Assembly (NCBI GenBank): GCA_947459295.1
Contig: CANHCY010000013.1
Span: forward strand, 1 to 48,094
Origin: Chitinophagaceae bacterium
GTDB lineage: Bacteria; Bacteroidota; Bacteroidia; Chitinophagales; Chitinophagaceae
Length of the DNA stretch: 48,094 bases
Reading direction: 5' to 3'
The position numbers were made by a program, and so were the translations under genes. This document shows positions 32,378 to 39,956 of the stretch, one piece after another. Under the pieces are notes generated by a model. It made no database searches, had not been told where the DNA came from, and was given only the letters and a program-made list of their open reading frames with translations. Position 1 is the stretch's first letter; each line of letters opens with the position of its first letter.

Positions 32378-35290
32378 ATGCGTTACCTCTCTACCTTATT
32401 GTTACTCGTAATGACTGTTGCTGTTCAGGCTCAAAAAAAGCCTTTAGACCACACGGTCTATGACAATTGGCAATCTATTGCTGATAGAGCCATTAGTAAT
32501 GACGGTAAATATGTTGCCTATGCTATCAATCCTCAAGAGGGAGATGGGACGCTTGTACTACAGTCTTTACAAGGGGACTATAAACTAGTAATTCCAAGGG
32601 GGGCTGGTGTTGTATTGTCTGAAGATAGTAAGTATGCTATTTTTCGTATCAAGCCAACCTTTGCCCAAACGCGTGATGCAAAAATAAAAAAGAAGAGACC
32701 CGATGAAATTCCAAAAGATAGTTTAGGCGTAGTGAAACTTGGCGATAAAACTGTTAATAAAATAGCGCGTCTTAAATCATTTAAAGTACCAGATGATGCA
32801 GGTGGATGGATGGCTTATTTATTGGATAAAGAACAGCCTGAAGCGCCAAAAACAAAAGCGGCGCTTGATTCTGCTGCTAAAATCAAATCTTTGTTTGCGA
32901 TGGCAGATAGTTTGGTGCGCGCAGCAGATAGTATTCGTTTAAAGGCAACGAATGCTGCTCAAAAAGGAATGTCTGTTTTACAATCTCCTACAACGCCTGC
33001 TAAAGCAGCAGAAGAAAATGTAGAGGAAGGAACTACGCTGGTGTTAATGAATTTAAATTCCGGTGCCGAAACCAAATATCCATTGGTGAGTGATTTTTAT
33101 TTTAATAAAAAAGGAACCACACTGGTACTTAAAAAAACTAAAAAAAATGGAGTGGCTGGTTCTGCGGCAACCATTGTAAAAGTGGATTTATCTAGCATGA
33201 AGGCTTCTACCATTCTTACTAAATTTAATGACGCCAAATTATTTCGATTAGACGAAGCAGGTAAACAACTTGCGTTTGTTGCAGAAAGAGATAGTGCTGC
33301 AAAAGCGGTGCGTAAATTTTATCAATTGTATTATTACGCGGATGGTAAAGATTCTGCGGTAGCTATTGCGAGCCAATCATCTAAGGGGGTTCCTGCTGGA
33401 CATATCATTAGTGAAAACCAAGCGGTTAGTTTTAGCAAATCGGGTGCGCAACTATTTTTTGGAACCGCTCCATTATGGCCTTTAAAAGATACCAGCTTAC
33501 CAGAGTTTGACCGTGTAAGCGTAGATGTTTGGCATTACAACGATGATCAAATTATGCCTATGCAGTTAAGATCTGCAGAAACAGAATTAAGAAGAGCGTA
33601 CACGGCTAGATATGATTTTGCTACCAATACTGTTGTGCCACTAGGTTCTTCTACATTTAGAAATGTGGTACAAACAAATGAGGGTGACGGTGCTGTTTTT
33701 TATGCAGCCACCGATGAAGGAAAAAGAATTGCATCTCAGTGGCAGGGCTATACCATAAATGATGTGTATACTATTAATCCATTAGACGGGTCTTCAAAAC
33801 TTATTAAAGCCAATTTAAAATCGGGTAATGTGCAGCCTAGTGTGTCTGGTAATTTATTACTCTACTACGATGAGCATGCTAAAAAATATTTTGTATACAA
33901 CCACACTACCGGTGCAACCCTTCAAATTGCAAAAGATATTACTACTGCGCTCTACGACGAAGAAAATGACGTACCCGATGATCCAAATGCGTATGGACTT
34001 ATGCGCTGGACAGAAAATGACAAGTATGTTTTACTCTATGATAAGTATGATATTTGGCAGGTAGATCCACTCGGCAACCAAAAATCTATTTGTTTAACAG
34101 CTGGAAGAGCAAATAAAATTTCTTACCGATTTATTGCTACAAATCCCGATCAAAAATTTGTAAAAACTGGCGATCAATTATTACTTCGTGTATTTGATGA
34201 AAAAGACAAGTCGGCGGGTTTGGCAACAATGGTGTATGGTACTAATACCCTCAATGTTTTATTCAAAGAAAAAGTAGCACTCAGTCCACTGGTTCAAAAA
34301 GCAAAAGATGCAGATGCATTAATCTATACCAAAGAAACCTATGTGCAGGCACCTACTTTATTTAGCTCTAGTGTAAATGGGGGTGCTGCCAATCAATTGG
34401 CGGCTACCAATGCACAACAAAAAGACTACAATTGGGGTACTGCAGAATTATTTACTTGGAAAGCATATACCGGTAAACAAACAGAAGGTATTTTATACAA
34501 GCCAGAAAATTTTGATGCCACTAAAAAGTATCCGATGATTGTTTATTTCTACGAACGTAACAATCAAACCTTATATAATTATGTTCCACCAACACCTACG
34601 GCTTCTCGTTTAAATATTTCATTTTTTGTAAGCAGAGGGTATGTGGTACTTGTGCCAGATATCTGGTATAAAAAAGGATATCCAGGCCAAGGTGCTTACG
34701 ATTATATTTTGAGTGGAACGCGTGCAGTTGTAAAACAAGGATACATCGATAGCACTAAAATTGGGCTTCAAGGTCAAAGTTGGGGAGGTTATCAAATTGC
34801 GCATTTAATTACCAGAACCAATTTATATGCTGCAGCATGGGCTGGCGCTCCGGTTGTAAACATGACAAGTGCTTATGGTGGCATCCGTTGGGGACCTGGT
34901 ATGAACCGTCAGTTCCAATATGAAAAAACACAGAGTAGAATTGGTGCTACCTTATGGGAGAAGCCAAATTTATACATCGAAAATTCTCCATTATTTCATT
35001 TGCCAAAAGTAACAACACCACTTGTTATTATGGCCAATGATGCTGATGATGCTGTGCCTTGGTATCAGGGTATTGAATTTTATACAGCGCTACGACGCCT
35101 CGGTAAAAAAGTTTGGATGTTAAACTATAACAATGAAGCACACAATTTAGTGGAGCGAAAAAATAGAAAAGACATTCAAATTAGAGAACAACAATTCTTT
35201 GATTATTTATTAAAAGGAGAGAAGCCAGCACCATGGATTGCAAATGGTGTTCCAGCAACAATGAAAGGCAGGGATTGGGGGCTTAAATAA
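32378..35290 (+). CDS. Exported S9-family peptidase (prolyl oligopeptidase type)
   Basis: A 970-residue protein with a signal peptide (about 1-18, ending AVQA). The N-terminal two thirds is a beta-propeller-like domain with an unusual Lys/Ala-rich insert (about 100-230). The C-terminal alpha/beta-hydrolase has nucleophile Ser801 in GQSWGGYQ, Asp890 in NDADDAVPW and His922 in NEAHNLV. The family cleaves after proline or shows oligopeptide or acylaminoacyl-peptidase activity; S9 members in Bacteroidota are commonly periplasmic. Monocistronic, with divergent neighbours. Confidence 0.92.
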   Translation: MRYLSTLLLLVMTVAVQAQKKPLDHTVYDNWQSIADRAISNDGKYVAYAINPQEGDGTLVLQSLQGDYKLVIPRGAGVVLSEDSKYAIFRIKPTFAQTRDAKIKKKRPDEIPKDSLGVVKLGDKTVNKIARLKSFKVPDDAGGWMAYLLDKEQPEAPKTKAALDSAAKIKSLFAMADSLVRAADSIRLKATNAAQKGMSVLQSPTTPAKAAEENVEEGTTLVLMNLNSGAETKYPLVSDFYFNKKGTTLVLKKTKKNGVAGSAATIVKVDLSSMKASTILTKFNDAKLFRLDEAGKQLAFVAERDSAAKAVRKFYQLYYYADGKDSAVAIASQSSKGVPAGHIISENQAVSFSKSGAQLFFGTAPLWPLKDTSLPEFDRVSVDVWHYNDDQIMPMQLRSAETELRRAYTARYDFATNTVVPLGSSTFRNVVQTNEGDGAVFYAATDEGKRIASQWQGYTINDVYTINPLDGSSKLIKANLKSGNVQPSVSGNLLLYYDEHAKKYFVYNHTTGATLQIAKDITTALYDEENDVPDDPNAYGLMRWTENDKYVLLYDKYDIWQVDPLGNQKSICLTAGRANKISYRFIATNPDQKFVKTGDQLLLRVFDEKDKSAGLATMVYGTNTLNVLFKEKVALSPLVQKAKDADALIYTKETYVQAPTLFSSSVNGGAANQLAATNAQQKDYNWGTAELFTWKAYTGKQTEGILYKPENFDATKKYPMIVYFYERNNQTLYNYVPPTPTASRLNISFFVSRGYVVLVPDIWYKKGYPGQGAYDYILSGTRAVVKQGYIDSTKIGLQGQSWGGYQIAHLITRTNLYAAAWAGAPVVNMTSAYGGIRWGPGMNRQFQYEKTQSRIGATLWEKPNLYIENSPLFHLPKVTTPLVIMANDADDAVPWYQGIEFYTALRRLGKKVWMLNYNNEAHNLVERKNRKDIQIREQQFFDYLLKGEKPAPWIANGVPATMKGRDWGLK

Positions 35291-35326
35291 CCTCCTATAA
35301 ATTATTGCGGTAGTTTATTCCAGTAA

Positions 35327-36730
35327 TTATGCCGTTCTATTTGGATCCCAGGCTTCTAGTTGGTTGGCTACTTCTGTTAAGAAGCTAGCACCAATACTGC
35401 CGTCAATAATGCGGTGATCGTAACTAAGCGATAGGTACATCATGTGTCTAATGGCCATGCTATCACCACTTGGTGTTTCTATAACAGCCACACGCTTTTT
35501 AATGGCACCCACCGCAATGATGGCAACCTGCGGTTGATTGATAATGGGTGTTCCCATCAGGCTTCCAAAAGTACCCACATTGGTAAATGTAAATGTACCG
35601 TTTTGGGTATCGTCCGGTTTTAATTTGTTGTTTCTTGCAGCGTCCGCCAAATTATTAATAGACTTGCTTAAGCCAACCAAATTAAGTTGGTCAGCACCTT
35701 TAATAACGGGAACAATTAAATTTCCATTTGGAAGTGCAGTTGCCATTCCAATATTGAAATCTTTTTTGATTATAATTTTATCTCCGTCTAAACTAGAATT
35801 AATAAGCGGGAACTTTTTCATGGCTGCCACTAAACATTCTACAATGAGTGGCGTGAATGTTAATTTGCTGCCTTCTCTTTTTTCAAAAGCAGCTTTATTG
35901 TTATTTCTCCACTGCACTAGGTTTGTAACATCTGCTTCAGAAAAACTTGTTACGTGCGGACTTGTTTGCACACTGTCTACCATATGTTTGGCAATCAGTT
36001 TGCGCATTCGGTCCATTTCAATAATTTCTGTTGCACCACTTAAAACAACACCTGCAGGACTGCTAGCGGTAGTTGATGGAGCAGAAGAAGCCGCAGCAGA
36101 GGGAGCTGGTGTTGGCGTCGTTGTAGTTGATGCCTGAACCGGCGTTGTCGCAACTGTAGCAGCAGCAGCCGGGGCAAAAGTTGGTGTTGCGCCAGATTTT
36201 TTAGCAGCAACCCAGTTTAAAATATCTTTTTTTGAAACCCTTCCACCAGATCCGGTGCCAGGAATTTTTTCTAAATCACTTAAACTTATGCCTTCACTTT
36301 GTGCAATGTTTAAAACAAGCGGTGAGTAAAAACGAGCTTCTGTATTACCAGTTTCTTGAGGCGCTGTATTTACAGGTGCAGCAGGAACAAAAGGTATGGA
36401 ATCAATTTCTTCCCCAATAGGAGTAGGAGCAGTGGCAGGCATAGGTGCATCCGCTGCTGCCGGTGTATTGGCAACGATATTGTTTTCGCCGGCTACTTCA
36501 ATTTTTGCAAGTACGCTTCCAATGGGCGCTACATCATTAACCTGAAAACAAATTTCTACTAGTTTGCCAGCAAAAGGTGCAGGAACCTCCGTGTCTACTT
36601 TGTCGGTAGCAATTTCAAGAACCGTTTCGTCCACAGCAATATTGTCTCCAATTTGCTTGTTCCATTTTAAAATGGTGGCTTCCATAATACTTTCGCCCAA
36701 TTTGGGCATCACTAAATCAACAATTGCCAT
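35327..36730 (-). CDS. 2-oxoacid dehydrogenase E2 component (dihydrolipoamide acyltransferase)
   Basis: A 467-residue protein. The single lipoyl domain (1-80) has the lipoylated Lys44 in EIATDKVDTEV. A linker, the peripheral-subunit-binding domain (about 132-175, SPLVLNIAQSEGIS...GTGSGGRVSKKDIL), an Ala/Thr/Pro-rich linker (about 178-225) and the catalytic domain (about 235-467) follow, ending in SLSYDHRIIDGSIGASFL with the catalytic His. The substrate acyl group (acetyl, succinyl or branched chain) cannot be fixed; absence of E1/E3 genes nearby leaves it open. It has its own promoter-like box, separate from cinA. Confidence 0.9.
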   Translation of the reverse strand: MAIVDLVMPKLGESIMEATILKWNKQIGDNIAVDETVLEIATDKVDTEVPAPFAGKLVEICFQVNDVAPIGSVLAKIEVAGENNIVANTPAAADAPMPATAPTPIGEEIDSIPFVPAAPVNTAPQETGNTEARFYSPLVLNIAQSEGISLSDLEKIPGTGSGGRVSKKDILNWVAAKKSGATPTFAPAAAATVATTPVQASTTTTPTPAPSAAASSAPSTTASSPAGVVLSGATEIIEMDRMRKLIAKHMVDSVQTSPHVTSFSEADVTNLVQWRNNNKAAFEKREGSKLTFTPLIVECLVAAMKKFPLINSSLDGDKIIIKKDFNIGMATALPNGNLIVPVIKGADQLNLVGLSKSINNLADAARNNKLKPDDTQNGTFTFTNVGTFGSLMGTPIINQPQVAIIAVGAIKKRVAVIETPSGDSMAIRHMMYLSLSYDHRIIDGSIGASFLTEVANQLEAWDPNRTA

Positions 36731-36757
36731 AGACTTGATAGAGGTTTATCGTCGGTA

Positions 36758-36765
36758 CAAAAGTA
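36758..36765 (-). promoter_or_regulatory. -7 promoter element of the E2 gene
   Basis: TACTTTTG on the minus strand matches TAnnTTTG and lies about 28 bases before the E2 start codon. A -33 match at the usual distance is not clear. Confidence 0.45.
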
Positions 36766-36786
36766 AGCTATGCGGTTAAAATTGGA

Positions 36787-38049
36787 TTAACTATTATCCA
36801 CAATCAAAAGGCGGAGCATATTGAGGGCACTATTGGCGGTTAATTCTATATTTCGCTTACGGTCAAATCTAAAGTGGAATACCTGTGCACGTACTTCATT
36901 TTCCGATGCAACGGCCATCCAAACCATGCCTACGGGCTTTTCGGGTGTTTCGCCTCCTGGTCCCATGATGCCACTAACTGCCACAGAATAGTCTGTTTTA
37001 AGCAGTTTTCGGGCCGAAATAGCCATTTTTCTAACACATTCTTCGCTAACCACACCCACGGTTTCCATAGTTTCTTTCGAAACGTCTAATAAATCGCCTT
37101 TAATCTCATTGGCATAACTTACCACAGAACCCTTAAAATAAGCAGAGGCTCCGGCTTTGGCCGTTAATAAATGTGCAATATAACCACCCGTGCAACTTTC
37201 TGCGGTAGAAAGGGTTTTGTGCTGATTTAAGAGGAGTTGACCTACCACTTCGGCCATTGGGATATCTTCTTTCACCACCAAATAATCCTTAACTGCGGCA
37301 GCTAAATTATTAAAGTGGGTATCTAATTCTTTATCTAAAACGGCTTCATTTTGTGGTTCGCCACTGATTGTTAAACGCAAACGTACCATGCCATAATTAG
37401 GGAGGTAGGCGAGTTTAATATGACTAGGAAGGGCGGCTTCATTTTCTTTAATCATTTCTGCTAAAAAAGATTCACCTATGCCAGCCGTTAATAATGTTTT
37501 GTGTTTAATGATGCCCGTTTTAAAACGCTTTGGAATCATAGGAATTACATGATGTTCCATGATCCATTTCATTTCGTGGGGAACCCCTGGCATCGAAATA
37601 AATAATACACCATCTTTTTCAAAAAGCATACCAGGCGCGGTTCCGCGCTCATTTAGTAAAACAGTGCAACAATCTGGAACTTCTGCTTGCTTGGCGTTGC
37701 GCTCAATCATGGGACGCTTTAAAATGCGCTCAAAAATGTCTGTAACATGCGCAAGTGTTGCGGCATCTAACACCATTTTCCCGCCAAAATATTCACACAA
37801 TAAAGGTTTTGTAATATCGTCAGAAGTAGGGCCTAAACCACCCGTTAAAAGCACGATCGAAGCTTTTTTACTTTCTGCATCTAATGCAGCCCAAATATCT
37901 TCCCAAACATCACCAACCGCCACTCTGTTTTTAATGGTAACGCCAGCTTTATTTAGTTCCTGGGCAATCCAAGCACTATTGGTGTCAATCACTTGACCAA
38001 TCAATAATTCGTCTCCAATAGTGATGATGGATGCAAACACTTTTTCCAT
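36787..38049 (-). CDS. cinA: CinA family protein, NMN amidohydrolase type
   Basis: A 420-residue two-domain protein. The N-terminal MoCF-like domain (about 1-170) has ITIGDELLIGQVIDTNSAWIA and LLTGGLGPTSDDITK; the C-terminal PncC-type domain (about 255-415) has STAESCTGG, GSVVSYANEIK and SGIMGPGG. The family removes the amide from nicotinamide mononucleotide, and also includes an ADP-ribose pyrophosphatase activity in the first domain, so it is linked to NAD recycling rather than strictly to competence. Full length, no interruption. Confidence 0.93.
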   Translation of the reverse strand: MEKVFASIITIGDELLIGQVIDTNSAWIAQELNKAGVTIKNRVAVGDVWEDIWAALDAESKKASIVLLTGGLGPTSDDITKPLLCEYFGGKMVLDAATLAHVTDIFERILKRPMIERNAKQAEVPDCCTVLLNERGTAPGMLFEKDGVLFISMPGVPHEMKWIMEHHVIPMIPKRFKTGIIKHKTLLTAGIGESFLAEMIKENEAALPSHIKLAYLPNYGMVRLRLTISGEPQNEAVLDKELDTHFNNLAAAVKDYLVVKEDIPMAEVVGQLLLNQHKTLSTAESCTGGYIAHLLTAKAGASAYFKGSVVSYANEIKGDLLDVSKETMETVGVVSEECVRKMAISARKLLKTDYSVAVSGIMGPGGETPEKPVGMVWMAVASENEVRAQVFHFRFDRKRNIELTANSALNMLRLLIVDNS

Positions 38050-38098
38050 GGCTAGGCGTTAAATTTAGTGCGAAGTAAATATAGTAAGCACAAACAGG

Positions 38099-38106
38099 CA
38101 AATATA
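38099..38106 (-). promoter_or_regulatory. -7 promoter element of cinA
   Basis: TATATTTG on the minus strand matches TAnnTTTG about 50 bases before the cinA start. Its -33 partner is weak. Confidence 0.45.
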
Positions 38107-38121
38107 AATATATTGCATCCT

Positions 38122-38550
38122 ATGAAAACACAAGATTATAGCAACCACAGTAGATTAGTGGCCGGTTGGCACGGACTCACCTTTTTTGCCATTTTAGCTT
38201 TTTGGATTGGCAGCTTTGTTAATTTGGCACATGCCGAAGGAGCCGCATTGTATAGTGCATCGCTATTAAGTGTTGCAGGCTTTATATTTTTATGTTTTTT
38301 TGCTTTTGTACGCATTTTTGCACTCAAGGCACAAGATAGAGCTATCAGAGCAGAAGAAAATTTGAGACATTTTGCATTAACTGGAAAATTACTTCCTTCT
38401 AGTTTACGTATTGGTCAAATTGTTGCGCTACGTTTTGCCGCAGACGAAGAGTTTGTAGCGCTTGCAGTTAAAGCAGCCGCAGAAAATTTAACGGGTAAAG
38501 AAATCAAGCAGTCTATTCATAATTGGAAAGCGGATACTTACCGCGTATAA
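38122..38550 (+). CDS. DUF6526-like membrane protein
   Basis: A 142-residue protein with two hydrophobic helices (about 15-37 and 44-70) flanked by a HSRLVAGWHG start and a soluble basic C-terminal region. This layout and the conserved NHSRLV-WHG beginning match DUF6526, a Bacteroidota family of unknown function. ATG at 38122 is chosen; an in-frame ATG at 38068 would add an unlikely hydrophilic leader and lie over the cinA promoter region. Divergent from cinA. Confidence 0.75.
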   Translation: MKTQDYSNHSRLVAGWHGLTFFAILAFWIGSFVNLAHAEGAALYSASLLSVAGFIFLCFFAFVRIFALKAQDRAIRAEENLRHFALTGKLLPSSLRIGQIVALRFAADEEFVALAVKAAAENLTGKEIKQSIHNWKADTYRV

Positions 38551-38608
38551 ATTTAATCATTGATTTAATTGTTAGTTTGATATAACTTTAATTGATAAAA
38601 TAATTACA

Positions 38609-38836
38609 ATGAAATCAATGACTAAAATTAGGATGATTAGGTTGCCAAAACGATGGAGCAGTGAATATTATAGCAGTGAGACATTTGGAAAGAATAATTG
38701 GAATAATTGGAATATTGGGGATGTTGGATATATTGAAGGAGTTACCGCAATTAATAGCCAGGTTGTTCTTGTAATTGTATTAGGGGGCAAAATTATAAAT
38801 TGTTTTCCAAGTGCTGTTGAGGTCATTCAAGATTAA
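38609..38836 (+). CDS. Small unknown protein, 75 residues
   Basis: A short reading frame without a recognised family. It begins with basic MKSMTKIRMIRLPKRW, has an Asn/Trp repeat (NNWNNWN) and ends in a beta-rich stretch (GDVGYIEGVTAINSQVVLVIVLGG). The upstream 58 bases are very AT-rich with only weak promoter-like boxes. The end could fold as a small beta barrel of SH3 type, a speculative reading. The gene lies between two genes of the same strand, and could be real but is the least certain CDS here. Confidence 0.45.
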   Translation: MKSMTKIRMIRLPKRWSSEYYSSETFGKNNWNNWNIGDVGYIEGVTAINSQVVLVIVLGGKIINCFPSAVEVIQD

Positions 38837-38843
38837 AGCTCAA

Positions 38844-38851
38844 TAATTTTG
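38844..38851 (+). promoter_or_regulatory. -7 promoter element before the NTF2-like gene
   Basis: TAATTTTG matches TAnnTTTG and lies about 40 bases before the next start codon. The nearest TTG is 24 bases upstream, somewhat too far. Confidence 0.35.
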
Positions 38852-38891
38852 ATAATTGGAGATCTATTGCATCAAATAAAACATTGAATGT

Positions 38892-39371
38892 ATGAAACAA
38901 CTTACTTGGGTAATATGTTTTTTGTGTCTGCTTGTGGGGCAAGTATCGGCGCAAACAAGTGCGCAAACTTCTTCTGTAACAACTAATAATGCCGCCGAAA
39001 AAGAAGCGGTATTACATGTAATCAAGCAAACCTTTAAAGCGATGCTTACAGCGGATACCGTGCTACTCAAATCTTGCTTTGCACCAGGCGCCATCATGCA
39101 TGTTGTGCAAAATCAAAAAGATTCGGTGATCGTAAGAACCAGTAAGGTATCTGATTTTGTTGCTAGCATTGGAAAGCAACAGCCAGGATCACTAGACGAG
39201 CGTTCATTTGATGAAATTATTTTTATCGATCGTGAAATGGCTACCGCATGGGCGCCCTATACCTTTCACCGTAACGGTGTTTTCTCACATAAAGGGATTG
39301 ATAGCTTTCAATTTGTTAAATTAAAAGATGGCTGGAAAATTCAGTACCTGATGTATAACATGTATCAGTAA
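38892..39371 (+). CDS. Exported DUF4440/NTF2-like protein
   Basis: A 159-residue protein with a signal peptide (about 1-20, ending VSAQ). The mature part follows the SnoaL/NTF2-like cone fold: helix VLHVIKQTFKAMLTADTVLLKSCFAPGA, then strands with the conserved ATAWAPYTFHRNG and SFQFVKLKDGWKIQYLMY. Such proteins can bind small ligands or act as isomerases, but most secreted Bacteroidota members have no known function. The convergent thioesterase gene ends 11 bases downstream. Confidence 0.85.
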   Translation: MKQLTWVICFLCLLVGQVSAQTSAQTSSVTTNNAAEKEAVLHVIKQTFKAMLTADTVLLKSCFAPGAIMHVVQNQKDSVIVRTSKVSDFVASIGKQQPGSLDERSFDEIIFIDREMATAWAPYTFHRNGVFSHKGIDSFQFVKLKDGWKIQYLMYNMYQ

Positions 39372-39382
39372 GTAGTAAAAAA

Positions 39383-39796
39383 TTATGCGCTAAAAAATGG
39401 CGCTAATTTTTGTTTTAGGCTATCTGGTATAATTGCCCTTTTTCCAGTGGCAGCATCAATAAAATACAGCACTACTTTTCCTTGCGTAAGCAGTTTGCCC
39501 GATTCGTTGTAAACTTCTGTGATAAATTTTATTTGATGCTCGAGTGGAAGTTCAGGAACCGTTGTTTTTACGGTTAATAAATCGTCGTAATGCGCAGGCC
39601 TTATGTATTTGGTTTCCATGGTAACCACCGGCATGTGAATCCCCATTTTTTCAATTTCTTTATAGGAAAGCCCAATGGCGCGCATGGCTTCTACACGACC
39701 CACTTCAAAATACTGGGCATAATTGCCATAATAGACCACGTCCATTTGGTCAGTTTCTGCGTATCTAACACGAATGGTTGTTTGATGCTCGTACAT
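39383..39796 (-). CDS. Acyl-CoA thioesterase, YbgC/4-hydroxybenzoyl-CoA type
   Basis: A 137-residue hotdog-fold enzyme. The core motif YAETDQMDVVYYGNYAQYFEVGR near 12-34 contains the catalytic Asp of the family and a Tyr in place of the usual His. It hydrolyses acyl-CoA or acyl-ACP of unknown chain length; in some bacteria YbgC homologues sit with Tol-Pal, but here no Tol genes adjoin. The start at 39796 is preferred over the upstream in-frame ATG at 39859 because a promoter with a -7 box at 39818-39825 lies between them and the domain begins directly after. Confidence 0.87.
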   Translation of the reverse strand: MYEHQTTIRVRYAETDQMDVVYYGNYAQYFEVGRVEAMRAIGLSYKEIEKMGIHMPVVTMETKYIRPAHYDDLLTVKTTVPELPLEHQIKFITEVYNESGKLLTQGKVVLYFIDAATGKRAIIPDSLKQKLAPFFSA

Positions 39797-39817
39797 AGAT
39801 TTACCTGCTTTTGTTGA

Positions 39818-39850
39818 CAAACTTACGTCATCTATCTGTTTTTCCACAAA
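39818..39850 (-). promoter_or_regulatory. Promoter of the thioesterase gene
   Basis: TTTG, 21 bases and TAAGTTTG on the minus strand form a near-consensus promoter. The predicted start of transcription near 39811 lies about 15 bases before the chosen ATG. Confidence 0.6.
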
Positions 39851-39930
39851 TGCCCTCAATAAAGGGCCTTACGGGGTGGTAATGCTACCTTTAAAACGGT
39901 TTTCGCTTTTTATTAAGAAAGAAACACAAA

Positions 39931-39945
39931 CCTTTGTAACAAAGG
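39931..39945. repeat. Perfect inverted repeat upstream of the TPR gene
   Basis: CCTTTG-TAA-CAAAGG forms a 15-base palindrome, 11 bases before the TPR start codon. This is a plausible operator or translational-control hairpin; function unknown. Confidence 0.4.
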
Positions 39946-39956
39946 GTATCATACTT

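Noticed and set aside
32640..33050. Lys/Ala-rich insert in the S9 peptidase, as a frameshift or fusion
   Set aside because: The frame is continuous and both flanks match the family; it is more likely a lineage-specific loop.
35538..36137. 199-codon open frame opposite the E2 gene
   Set aside because: It mirrors the low-complexity Ala/Thr/Pro linker and catalytic domain of E2. It has no recognisable domain and an unsupported start.
36041..36220. Ala/Thr/Pro-rich repetitive stretch in the E2 gene, as a repeat element
   Set aside because: It is the flexible interdomain linker normal for E2 proteins.
37559..37996. 145-codon open frame opposite cinA
   Set aside because: It is a shadow of the conserved cinA reading frame.
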